A program made the position numbers and the translations under genes. The notes under the pieces are model-generated. The model was not told the origin of the DNA. It was given only the letters and a program-made list of their open reading frames with translations, and searched no databases. A stretch of 64,000 nt of DNA from Terriglobales bacterium (GTDB lineage: Bacteria > Acidobacteriota > Terriglobia > Terriglobales > Acidobacteriaceae): assembly GCA_035764005.1 (NCBI GenBank), contig DASTZZ010000115.1:62001-126000 (forward strand), in the 5' to 3' direction. Numbering within the stretch: position 1 is the first letter of the stretch; every line of letters begins with the position of its first letter. Below are positions 18,224 to 25,430 of this stretch, one piece after another.

Positions 18224-19084
18224 ATGGAGCAGATTGGGTTCATCGGACTAGGAATTATGGGCTCAGGCATGGCCAGCCGACTGTTGAAAGCAGGCTATCC
18301 CGTGAAGGTCTACAACCGGACGCTATCACGAGCAGCGCCGCTGCAAAATATGGACGCGCATGTTGCAGCCACACCGGCCGAGGCAGCGAGAGCTTCTGAT
18401 GTAGTGATCTCAATGGTGGCAGATGATGCGGCATCGCGAAGCGTGTGGCTTGGCGAGAATGGCATTCTGTCTTCGATCAAACCCGGCGCAGTCGCGCTGG
18501 AGTGCAGCACTCTCTCTCCTAAGTGGATTCGAGAACTCGCACAAGCTGCGAAGGAGCGCGGTTGCGAGTTCCTCGATGCTCCAGTCACCGGCAGTAAATC
18601 CCAGGCTACCGCCGGAGAACTTCAGTTTCTCATCGGCGGCCACGCTGCCGCGGTGGAACGAATCCGGCCGGTGCTCTCGGTGATGAGCCGCAACGTCATC
18701 CATCTCGGAGACAACGGCAGTGGAGCGCTCTTGAAGTTGATCAATAACTATCTCTGCGGAGTGCAGGTGGCTTCCCTGGCCGAGGCTTTGGCTGCGATTG
18801 AGCACAGCGGCTTAAATCGGGAGCGAGCGCTCGAAATGCTCAACAAAGGCGCACCCGGCAGTCCATTAATCAACGCGCTCTCAGCTCGCATGGTATCGCG
18901 AAGCTACGACGTAAATTTTGTCCTCCATCTCATGGAGAAAGATCTCACATACGCCATCAGCGAAGCGCGCAACCATGGCGTGCAGTTTGAGACGGGCCGC
19001 GCCGCTCTGAAACTCTTCGAGCTTGCTCGCGCGCGCGGATGGGGGGAACAAGACTTCTCGGCGGTGGTGGAAGCTTTGCGATGA
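18224..19084 (+). CDS. NAD-dependent beta-hydroxyacid dehydrogenase (GarR/3-hydroxyisobutyrate dehydrogenase family)
   Basis: 286 aa, the usual family length. The N-terminal Rossmann motif is at residues 4-16 (IGFIGLGIMGSGM). The substrate-binding signature is around residues 121-137 (DAPVTGSKSQATAGE). The catalytic lysine lies in LLKLINNYL at about residue 169. Members reduce tartronate semialdehyde or oxidise 3-hydroxyacids. In this context a tartronate- or succinate-semialdehyde-like role in acid-sugar breakdown is likely but inferred. It lies 54 bp after the transporter and overlaps the next gene by 4 bp (ATGA), so the pair is translationally coupled. Confidence 0.88.
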   Translation: MEQIGFIGLGIMGSGMASRLLKAGYPVKVYNRTLSRAAPLQNMDAHVAATPAEAARASDVVISMVADDAASRSVWLGENGILSSIKPGAVALECSTLSPKWIRELAQAAKERGCEFLDAPVTGSKSQATAGELQFLIGGHAAAVERIRPVLSVMSRNVIHLGDNGSGALLKLINNYLCGVQVASLAEALAAIEHSGLNRERALEMLNKGAPGSPLINALSARMVSRSYDVNFVLHLMEKDLTYAISEARNHGVQFETGRAALKLFELARARGWGEQDFSAVVEALR

Positions 19085-20076
19085 GATTGCTGCAACTGAA
19101 AGATAGAACAGGCCGCCGGGGTGTCGGAGTAGTCGAGGATGAGCGCGTACATCTGCTCAGCCGAGTTGATTCTATTTACGCACTCGCCCAGCAGGCGCTC
19201 GCCGTACACGAATCCCTCGTTGATCAAGCCAAGAAACTCCGCGCAAGCGACTCGCTTTCGTACGATGACATTTACGCAGGCAGTTCGGACTGGCGCATCA
19301 TGCCAGCCATCGATCATCCACATGAGCCCGCTCGATGTCTTCTAAGCGGGACTGGGTTAACTCACCTCAAGAGTGCTCAAAGTCGCCAGGCCATGCATGC
19401 CTCGGGAAATGCCCCAAGCGACAGTATGCGCATGTACGAGTGGGGAATCGAGGGAGGACGCCCTGCGCACGGACAAATCGGCACCTCGCCTGAGTGGTTC
19501 TACAAGGGCTGTGGGACGATGTTGCGGGCTCATGGAGAGCCATTGCTGATTCCACCTCACGCCGAGGACGGTGGTGAAGAGGCAGAGATCGCGGGTATCT
19601 ACATCATCGACGCAGCCGGATCACCGCGCCGCCTCGGAATGGCAATTGGAAACGAGTTCTCCGATCATGTCGTGGAAAAGAAAAACTACCTCTATCTTGC
19701 GGCTTCCAAGCTCATGTTTTGCGCGATCGGGCCGGAGTTGGTGACCGATGCGCAGTTCGACTCTCTGGCCGGTGAGGTCGCGATCAAGCGCGACGGGGAA
19801 CTTCTATGGCAACGCGAGATTCACAGCGGCGAGAAGGCTATGTGCCATAGCCTCGCGAATATCGAATACCACCACTTCAAACATGGGCTGCATCGTCGCC
19901 CTGGAGATGTGCACGTCCACTTCTTCGGCGCCGACGCTTTCAGTTCAGGGGAGGACGTAAAGCTCAAAGATGGAGATGTAATGCGCATTACCTTTGAAGG
20001 TATGGGGCGTGCACTAATGAATCCTGTCGCTGTAGACGCGAACCCACAAGCCCACTTTTGCGCGTCGCCGCTTTAG
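19081..20076 (+). CDS. AraD1/GguC-like protein (fumarylacetoacetate-hydrolase fold)
   Basis: 331 aa from an ATG that overlaps the preceding stop codon as ATGA. The sequence MRLLQLKDRTGRRGVGVVED, the TGLTHLKSAQSR block, the metal-site segments EEAEIAGIYIID and GNEFSDHVVEKKNYLYLAASK, and the end GDVMRITFEGMGRALMNPV match the GguC/AraD1 group. AraD1-type enzymes act on 2-keto-3-deoxy sugar acids such as 2-keto-3-deoxy-L-arabonate, and would follow the dehydratase at 15605-16777. The upstream in-frame start at 19039 was rejected because it lies in the dehydrogenase gene and adds a glycine-rich non-family extension. The assignment is from memory of the family. Confidence 0.82.
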   Translation: MRLLQLKDRTGRRGVGVVEDERVHLLSRVDSIYALAQQALAVHESLVDQAKKLRASDSLSYDDIYAGSSDWRIMPAIDHPHEPARCLLSGTGLTHLKSAQSRQAMHASGNAPSDSMRMYEWGIEGGRPAHGQIGTSPEWFYKGCGTMLRAHGEPLLIPPHAEDGGEEAEIAGIYIIDAAGSPRRLGMAIGNEFSDHVVEKKNYLYLAASKLMFCAIGPELVTDAQFDSLAGEVAIKRDGELLWQREIHSGEKAMCHSLANIEYHHFKHGLHRRPGDVHVHFFGADAFSSGEDVKLKDGDVMRITFEGMGRALMNPVAVDANPQAHFCASPL

Positions 20077-20215
20077 GCGCTAAGGCCTGGTGCCAATAGC
20101 TACCCCCTGTCCTCGGTTCCGATAGTAACCGCCCCTTCCTGACCTCCTATATTTCCGGGGCTCTGGGCAGTCCGTATCCATTGAGCGAGTGCCTCCCCCA
20201 CCCAGAGCGACCTTT
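20077..20215. other. Intergenic interval after the acid-sugar operon
   Basis: Start of the 433-bp interval between the AraD1-like gene and thiD, which are convergent. No repeat or clear intrinsic terminator was found here. The remainder (20216-20455) holds a weak small CxxC ORF listed separately. Confidence 0.4.
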
Positions 20216-20455
20216 ATGCTTATGCGTAGGAGAAAGCCTCAGCTGCTGATGACGGCAGAAACCTCGACCGACGTCAATGGGTCGTGTTCAGCCTGCCTCC
20301 GCAGCTTCCATGTGTACGTGCGCGGTGCGAGATCGACCGCGCTGCGGCGTTTGCGGCAAAGCTTCAATCTGCATTGTCGGCTGTGCCACAAGCATCTCCG
20401 GGCTGGATGCGGAAGAGGGTGGAGTGCGCCTTTTTCTGGACCGCCCACGAGCTGA
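20216..20455 (+). CDS. Doubtful small CxxC-motif protein, possibly frameshifted
   Basis: A 79-aa ORF beginning MLMRRRKPQLLMTAETSTDV, with CSAC at residues 24-27 and CRLCHKH near residue 60. The start TAETSTDVNGSCSACLRSF resembles short acidobacterial proteins of unknown function with a CxxC knuckle. The C-terminal half does not look like them and the other frames stay open, so the gene may be frameshifted or degenerate. No clear ribosome-binding site precedes the ATG. It could also be a chance ORF. Confidence 0.3.
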   Translation: MLMRRRKPQLLMTAETSTDVNGSCSACLRSFHVYVRGARSTALRRLRQSFNLHCRLCHKHLRAGCGRGWSAPFSGPPTS

Positions 20456-20509
20456 CCGTGATGGCCCCGTTTCAGGTCGCAGTGAAACCCACACCGTTCT
20501 AAGAAAAGC

Positions 20510-21316
20510 TCAACTTCGAAACAGGTGGTTAACGGGATTTACTCCCTTGCCGATCGCATACGAATTCTCTAACGCTCCTTTGACGTAGCTCTTTGAGGCT
20601 TGAACCGCTTCGGTCAGCGGGAGTCCCTGCGCCAGATTGCATGCCAACGAGGCCGAAAACGCACACCCGGTTCCATGGGTATTCATGGTTGCGATCTTCT
20701 CGCCAACGAAGGTTCGACATGCCACGCCGCCGTTGGGCTCCGATTCGGCGAGCAAGTCAGTCGCATCGTCGAGATGGCCCCCGGTTATCACTACCGATTT
20801 CGCGCCTCCCCGGACCAGGATGCCGGCCGCCTCCCTCATGGAAGGTAGGTCGCGAACTGGCACTCCGGCCAGGAAACCTGCCTCTTCGAGGTTCGGCGTG
20901 ATCACATCAGCGGAGGCAAAAAGTCGACGCTGGAGAACCTCCCAGCCGGTCCCGTCAAGCAGTTCAGTGCCTGAAGATGACCGCAACACTGGATCAAGCA
21001 CGACATTGGGCAAACGGAACGACTTGAGAAAGTCGGCCACCGTCTCAGCGATTTCCCCAGATCCCAGCATGCCTATTTTCACGGCAGCGGGCGGAACGTC
21101 GGCGATCAGGGTTTCCAAAGTCTCCCAAACCAGCGTCGGATCGACCGGCTGAACCCGACTGACTCCCTGGGTGCTTTGGACGGTTAGAGCAGTGATGCAG
21201 GCGATCCCATATAGATGATGGGCCGCGATGGTCTTCAGATCGGCCGTGATGCCGGCACCCGAGGAGGGGTCAAAACCGGCAATGGTCAGAACGACTTTCG
21301 GCGGATCTTCGCTCAT
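20510..21316 (-). CDS. thiD: Hydroxymethylpyrimidine/phosphomethylpyrimidine kinase
   Basis: 268 aa from MSEDPPKVVLTIAGFDPSSG, the usual length for ThiD. The N-terminal GFDPSSGAGITADLKT and the C-terminal anion-hole motif NTHGTGCAFSASLA of the ribokinase-like fold are present. It phosphorylates HMP and HMP-P to HMP-PP for thiamine synthesis in the cytoplasm. A longer open frame exists upstream but its extra 48 residues are not family-like. No Shine-Dalgarno precedes this ATG; instead a TATATT hexamer lies 9 nt upstream, so a leaderless transcript is possible. No other thiamine gene is adjacent. Confidence 0.92.
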   Translation of the reverse strand: MSEDPPKVVLTIAGFDPSSGAGITADLKTIAAHHLYGIACITALTVQSTQGVSRVQPVDPTLVWETLETLIADVPPAAVKIGMLGSGEIAETVADFLKSFRLPNVVLDPVLRSSSGTELLDGTGWEVLQRRLFASADVITPNLEEAGFLAGVPVRDLPSMREAAGILVRGGAKSVVITGGHLDDATDLLAESEPNGGVACRTFVGEKIATMNTHGTGCAFSASLACNLAQGLPLTEAVQASKSYVKGALENSYAIGKGVNPVNHLFRS

Positions 21317-21521
21317 GCAGAGGTAAATATAACAAAACAAGCCCGCTAAAGCTCTGTTTTTGACCGTGTACAGGTGCAACTCTCGACAGGCCCGGGGAGC
21401 TCTAAATTCGGAGCGTTCGCCACCGTCAAACCGCCGAATTGGGAACCACAACTGATGCAAAAATGCAACAGTTATTTTCGCGTTCTTAAAATAAAAAGTA
21501 ACGACAGCTGCTTTGTTTTCT

Positions 21522-21527
21522 TATAAT
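21522..21527 (+). promoter_or_regulatory. Consensus -10 box upstream of the rlpA-like gene
   Basis: TATAAT sits in an AT-rich tract 41 nt ahead of the GTG start. At 17-nt spacing the -35 position reads TAACGA, a poor match, so an extra factor or UP-like AT tract (21487-21500) may help. Confidence 0.45.
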
Positions 21528-21568
21528 TACTGCAGGCGAATCGGAGAGAATTGATTCGGGAGTTTAAG

Positions 21569-22072
21569 GTGAAACGCGTACACAAAGTCGTGCTTAACAC
21601 CATCGCCGTCGGAGCATTTGTCTCCGGCTCGATGGCTGCGTCTGCGCCTACTCGTTCTGATCATGAGATTACTCCAAACGCTCAGCCGAGTCAGCGCACG
21701 GAAGTACACAAACCAACGCGCGTGAAGCGCACCAAGCCCTTCGACGTAGGCACTGCTTCCTGGTATGGATCCTATTTTGAAGGTAGGCCGACCGCCAGTG
21801 GCGAGCCGTACGATATGTACGAGCTCACCGCCGCGCATCGCACGCTGCGGCTCGGCACGTGGGTGAAGGTCACCAACCTTCGCAACCACCGCTGGGTTCT
21901 GGTTCGGATCAATGACCGCGGCCCGGTACCAACCGATCGAATCATCGACCTCTCCTACGGAGCCGCCAGGATTCTTAAAATGAGCGGTCGCGGGCTAGCC
22001 AAAGTCCGACTCGATGTAGTCGAAACGCCAGAAGCGACCTCCGATCTGGCAATGCTCAACTCCCCTCGATAA
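21569..22072 (+). CDS. rlpA: RlpA-like double-psi beta-barrel protein
   Basis: 167 aa from a GTG preceded by GGGAG. A short basic-hydrophobic leader (residues 1-25) is followed by a linker and a double-psi beta-barrel domain (about 58-150). Core segments are GTASWYGSYFEGRPTASGE, HRTLRLGTWVKVTNL, INDRGP and RIIDLSYGAA; the aspartates of INDRGP and RIIDLS are the conserved catalytic-type residues. RlpA proteins are septal-ring lytic transglycosylases that cleave denuded peptidoglycan. No SPOR domain is present, so this is the short single-domain form. The activity is inferred from the family. Confidence 0.87.
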   Translation: MKRVHKVVLNTIAVGAFVSGSMAASAPTRSDHEITPNAQPSQRTEVHKPTRVKRTKPFDVGTASWYGSYFEGRPTASGEPYDMYELTAAHRTLRLGTWVKVTNLRNHRWVLVRINDRGPVPTDRIIDLSYGAARILKMSGRGLAKVRLDVVETPEATSDLAMLNSPR

Positions 22073-22181
22073 TTCCCAAGTGGCTCAATACCTCCGCGGT
22101 AGCAGGACGGGTGTGTCTGCATTGACTTCTTGACCCATCCGTTACCGCGGACGGTACTGACTTTCGCGCTAGAATGCCAGC

Positions 22182-22928
22182 GTGACCTCCCCAAAAGACC
22201 GCCTGATCGTCGCCTTGGACGTGCCTTCCGCCGTCGATGCGCAGGAGATCGTCTATGAGCTCGGCGACTCGGTTTCCTTCTACAAGGTCGGTCTTCAGCT
22301 CTTCACCGCTGAGGGGCCAAAGATCGTTTCTGAGCTGGTCAACTCCGGGCGCAAAGTCTTCCTCGACCTGAAACTCCACGACATCCCGAACACCGTGGCC
22401 GGAGCCGTCAAGGCGGCTTCCGAGTTGGGTGTCACCATGCTCACGGTTCATGCTGCAGGAGGAAGCAAGATGCTGACGGTAGCCACTGAAGCCGCAAAGC
22501 AAGCTCCGCAGCCTTTAACTATCTTGGCTGTGACCGTGCTCACCAGCTTGGCACAAGAGGACCTTCGAGAATCAGGAGTGCAAGGCTCCATGCCCGATCA
22601 GGTTCTGCGGCTGGCGATGTTGGCGAAGTCGACGGGATGTGGCGGGATTGTCAGTTCGCCGCAGGAATCTAAGAAGCTGCGCTCCGCGCTGGGTCCGGAG
22701 ATGGCGATCGTGACTCCCGGCATCCGTCCAGTGGGAGCAAATCTCGGCGATCAATCTCGTGTGGCGACGCCCACTGCAGCCATCCAGGCGGGAGCATCGC
22801 ATATCGTCGTAGGACGTCCAATACTTTCCGCCCCGAACCGCAATGAGGCAGCGGCCGCAATCGTCCGCGAGCTGAGCTCGGCGCTGCGCACGGCAGAAAT
22901 GGAAATGGCCGGCATGCGGCCGGCCTGA
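22182..22928 (+). CDS. pyrF: Orotidine 5'-phosphate decarboxylase
   Basis: 248 aa, the typical length for the subtype 1 enzyme. The catalytic tetrad is visible: K35 (FYKVGLQL) and D62-K64-x-x-D67 in FLDLKLHDIPNTV. The phosphate-binding end is VTPGIRPVGANLGDQ and VVGRPILSAPN. It catalyses UMP formation in pyrimidine biosynthesis. The GTG start has no Shine-Dalgarno; TAGAAT ends exactly 6 nt before it, so the mRNA may be leaderless. Neighbours are unrelated, so pyrF stands alone here. Confidence 0.95.
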   Translation: MTSPKDRLIVALDVPSAVDAQEIVYELGDSVSFYKVGLQLFTAEGPKIVSELVNSGRKVFLDLKLHDIPNTVAGAVKAASELGVTMLTVHAAGGSKMLTVATEAAKQAPQPLTILAVTVLTSLAQEDLRESGVQGSMPDQVLRLAMLAKSTGCGGIVSSPQESKKLRSALGPEMAIVTPGIRPVGANLGDQSRVATPTAAIQAGASHIVVGRPILSAPNRNEAAAAIVRELSSALRTAEMEMAGMRPA

Positions 22929-22946
22929 TCCAATCTCGAAAGCCCG

Positions 22947-23126
22947 CTAGAGCTTTTCGTAAAACTCGCACGCTGAGCAAGAGATGAATACCCCTCCGCC
23001 CACACCGCGTTCGCGATCTTTCACCCGCTTCACAATGCGGGTCGGCTTGCCGCACTTGGGGCAATCCGTGCTCTTGGATGTGTCCATGACCTTCTTACGG
23101 TCCGCTGTCTTGGCGATCTTTGCCAT
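22947..23126 (-). CDS. 59-aa zinc-ribbon protein
   Basis: A short gene encoding 59 residues, beginning MAKIAKTADRKKVMDTSKS. It carries two metal-knuckle pairs, CPKC (residues 22-25) and CSAC (50-53), separated by a basic, glycine-rich strand (TRIVKRVKDRERGVGGGVF). That is a zinc-ribbon layout. It ends CEFYEKL, convergent with pyrF, 18 bp from its stop. Similar small zinc-ribbon proteins are widespread, and the fold is used for nucleic-acid or protein binding; the specific role is unknown. The ribosome-binding site is weak (GGAG about 17 nt upstream). Confidence 0.7.
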   Translation of the reverse strand: MAKIAKTADRKKVMDTSKSTDCPKCGKPTRIVKRVKDRERGVGGGVFISCSACEFYEKL

Positions 23127-23413
23127 GTCTTATTGGTGACTCCAGAAAGGAAATTACGTTCTTATTGTACGCGAGGAAATCAGTTCGCCGAGCGTCAATC
23201 AGGGGAAGCAGAAGCCAAAACCTGACGCGGATTTCGCGGATTGGACGCGGATCAACGCAGAGGTTTGAAATGAGATCGTTCACTCCAGAAACACCAATGC
23301 CGTTTTGCATTGGAATTAGCAATGTGAAGATCCCCTAGATCCGCGGGCGAAGCATCCACGCAACCCCGTCAGATTTGCAATTTGGATTTATTTCACTTCG
23401 CCCGATCACCCGA
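23127..23413. other. Intergenic interval with short repeats
   Basis: 287 bp without a convincing gene. It contains a GCGGAT-spaced motif (GCGGATTTCGCGGATTGGAC, from 23227) and, at 23399-23415 next to the stop codon of the following gene, a copy of the ATCACCCG octamer repeat also seen at 58131-58285. Confidence 0.4.
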
Positions 23414-24649
23414 TTACTTTGGATCGACCGGCGGCAAGGATCCGGCCCCAGGCAACGGCGCATCCGGAGAACTAGTCGTTGGACTCTGCGGATTCTGCGC
23501 GGGTCCGGTCTGTGCTGCGCCCGTCGTCGTCGGTGCTGGCTTCGTTCCCCATTCCGGCTCTTGCGTCGATCCTCCAGCCGGAATCGGCTTCGAACCTAGC
23601 TCGCCCGGCATCGTCGATGCAGCCTTCTGATCCTCGGGCTCCTCGCCCGCACGACGCAGTGTTGGAGGCTTCGGCGGTTTCTTGGCTTCCGCAGTCTGGG
23701 TCTGTTCGGGTTGCGCCGCTGTTGCCGTTTGCGGTGAGTTGGGATCGATCATCGTCGCCGCGCCGGTTACGGCGTTTACCTTCACCTCGCGCGCGGTCTT
23801 GATCGTGGTCTCGCCGCCAACCTGGCTGTGCTCCACGCGAATGACCTCTTCGTTCACGAAGCGAATAAACTGCACATCCCCCGGCGGCTCGCCATAGATC
23901 CATTCTTCGTAATCGACATTGTTGTCAGACTCGCGAATGCGCTTCGGTGGACGGCCGAGAGCGTCGATCACCATCTCCTTGCTCATCCCAACCAGCGCCT
24001 CATGGTTCTGGATCGAGGTCTTCAGCTTCGGTGGAAGCGTGTCGAGGTATGCCTGCGTGGGCGATTTCACAGAAAAATCGATAACTGGCTCGAGCAGCTT
24101 TTTCACATCTGCGGTAGTCATCTCCGGGACATACTTCGGGAAGACCAGCGACAGCGTGCATCCGGGGTTGGCAGCGCCCTTTTCCTGATGGATCGGAGTC
24201 ATTCCACCGCCGCCGCCCACTTCGATGTGATCGTACCAATGCCCTTTGCGCCTAGATCCGCCATTAATGTCGAACACGATCTCGCTGCCCTTGATTACGA
24301 CATCCGTGATTTGCAGCTTGTCGCCCGGACGCGCCGCAGGGCCGTTCGCTGCCACCTGCATCATGATGGCCTGATCGTCCGGGGAAATCTGGCCCGAGGT
24401 GGTCAGTTGAAGTCCCTTATCGCCTTTGGGAAAGAGCTTCTTCGCAAATCCAAACTCCGCCTGCAAGGTGCGGATCAGTTCAATGCGGGTTTGCTTCGAG
24501 ACCGGCGGACGCCCCTGCAAGTCAGGCGGCAATTCAGTCGGTTTGGCTGCAGCTTTGGCTGGTTCCTTATCTGGCGTTGTAATCGTTACTTGCCCATAAG
24601 TGAGCGAAGCGAAGATCAACAGGGAACAGAGTAGGCGGAAGTACTTCAT
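23414..24649 (-). CDS. Exported proline/threonine-rich protein with BamE/SmpA-like segment
   Basis: 411 aa from the ATG preceded by GAGG. Signal peptide MKYFRLLCSLLIFASLTYGQ. The middle region (about residues 40-300) is globular and unassigned. The stretch HEALVGMSKEMVIDALGRPP (about 218-237), followed by YEEWIYGE and FVNEEVIRVE, resembles the GM-x-x-x-V-x-x-x-LG-x-P signature of SmpA/BamE-like folds. The last 110 residues are low-complexity P, T, A and E with little predicted structure. It is divergent from the rhodanese gene. It is probably a periplasmic or envelope-attached protein; function unknown. Confidence 0.75.
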   Translation of the reverse strand: MKYFRLLCSLLIFASLTYGQVTITTPDKEPAKAAAKPTELPPDLQGRPPVSKQTRIELIRTLQAEFGFAKKLFPKGDKGLQLTTSGQISPDDQAIMMQVAANGPAARPGDKLQITDVVIKGSEIVFDINGGSRRKGHWYDHIEVGGGGGMTPIHQEKGAANPGCTLSLVFPKYVPEMTTADVKKLLEPVIDFSVKSPTQAYLDTLPPKLKTSIQNHEALVGMSKEMVIDALGRPPKRIRESDNNVDYEEWIYGEPPGDVQFIRFVNEEVIRVEHSQVGGETTIKTAREVKVNAVTGAATMIDPNSPQTATAAQPEQTQTAEAKKPPKPPTLRRAGEEPEDQKAASTMPGELGSKPIPAGGSTQEPEWGTKPAPTTTGAAQTGPAQNPQSPTTSSPDAPLPGAGSLPPVDPK

Positions 24650-24797
24650 AAAAGCCTCGGGACGAAACGGGCAGCCGCAAGTACTCACATTCTTTTGGAT
24701 GCGCCGCTGGGCCTATGATTCGCCTGTTTCTGCAGAAAAGCAATATCCACATGCGCCAGAGTTGGCGAGTTACCATAGCTCTGCAGGAGGTCCTGGC

Positions 24798-25217
24798 ATG
24801 AGCTTCACCCCCGACGACGTTCGCAGAAATGCCGACTACTTCGCTCACAAGCTGCACGCCGAGAAGCAGCGCAATGACGTGCTCAAAGCGGTGGAAGGCA
24901 GCGGCAAGTACGATTTCGTGCTCCTCGACACGCGCGGCCGCGACGCCTTCAACAGCGGCCATATTCCCGGCGCCTGGCTGGTTCCCGATTCAGGAATTGA
25001 CCAGATCGCCTCTACCCTTCCCAAAGACAAGGAAATCGTGACCTACTGCTGGAGTCATGATTGACAGCTCTCCGCAAAAGCAGCTTTGCAGTTGGCAAAG
25101 CAAGGATTCTTCGCCAAGGAAATGAACGTCGGCTGGAAAGAGTGGACTTACAACCGCCATCCCACGCACCAGGAGAAAGTCGGCGCGGATGGCGTTCATT
25201 GCTCGTGCAGTAAATAG
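24798..25217 (+). CDS. Rhodanese-like protein with in-frame TGA at codon 89 (candidate selenoprotein)
   Basis: 139 codons if the TGA at 25062-25064 is read through; otherwise truncated at 88 aa. The ATG follows a consensus AGGAGG (24785-24790) at 7-nt spacing. The rhodanese domain shows YDFVLLDTRGRDAFNSGHIP (residues 39-58) and the active-site loop IVTYCWSHD (80-88) with catalytic Cys84. The TGA is followed in frame by QLSAKAALQLAKQGFFAKEM, VGWKEWTYNRHPTH and a CSCSK end, all expected for the domain, with a TAG at 25215. The TGA occupies the position where I recall relatives having a second cysteine (C-W-x-x-x-C). A hairpin with an AGTTG loop lies 18 nt later. A nonsense mutation is the alternative. 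Confidence 0.75.
25083..25101 (+). promoter_or_regulatory. Candidate bacterial SECIS hairpin after the in-frame TGA
   Basis: GCTTTGC (25083-25089), loop AGTTG and GCAAAGC (25095-25101) form a perfect 7-bp stem. The apical loop starts 25 nt after the TGA and has G in its second position. Published descriptions of bacterial SECIS elements, as I remember them, ask for a loop about 16-37 nt after UGA with a G among its first two bases; both hold. The hairpin lies in coding sequence, as bacterial SECIS elements do. Confidence 0.5.
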
Positions 25218-25274
25218 TACCTAACCGAACCGCCGCCGATTCCGAGATCCTTAGGTGAGCGCCGATTGCTCTGA

Positions 25275-25384
25275 CCGGGGTTAACACGAAGGTCACGAAG
25301 TTTGGAAAGCAAGTTCACGAAGATAGTTTGCGATTTCTCCGTGACCTTGACATTCAAACTTCGTGACCTTCGTGTTAACCCCGG
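25275..25384. repeat. Perfect 30-bp inverted repeat upstream of the hexosaminidase
   Basis: The left arm 25275-25304 starts CCGGGGTTAACACGAAGGTC; the right arm 25355-25384 is its exact reverse complement, with a 50-bp loop that contains a further CACGAAG/CCGTGACC partial pairing. It shares the ACACGAAGGNCAC motif with the elements at 34621-34855 and 36474-36613. It is intergenic and carries no ORF of its own; as RNA it would form a very stable hairpin between the rhodanese and GH20 genes. Confidence 0.75.
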
Positions 25385-25430
25385 GTGTTTTCGTTCGTGC
25401 CGACAGCCTTCTTTGATACCCTTTCTCCCG

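Noticed and set aside
20077-20509. Other overlapping frames in the thiD-facing gap
   Set aside because: Three frames remain partly open but none has a start with a ribosome-binding site plus a coherent product.
24600-24797. Upstream extension of the rhodanese frame
   Set aside because: The ATG at 24798 has a perfect AGGAGG at 7 nt, and the extension overlaps the start of the divergent exported-protein gene and is not family-like.
25218-25430. N-terminal extension of the GH20 gene through the inverted repeat
   Set aside because: The extra 43 codons come from the repeat and hide the signal peptide; the ATG at 25431 begins a textbook signal sequence.
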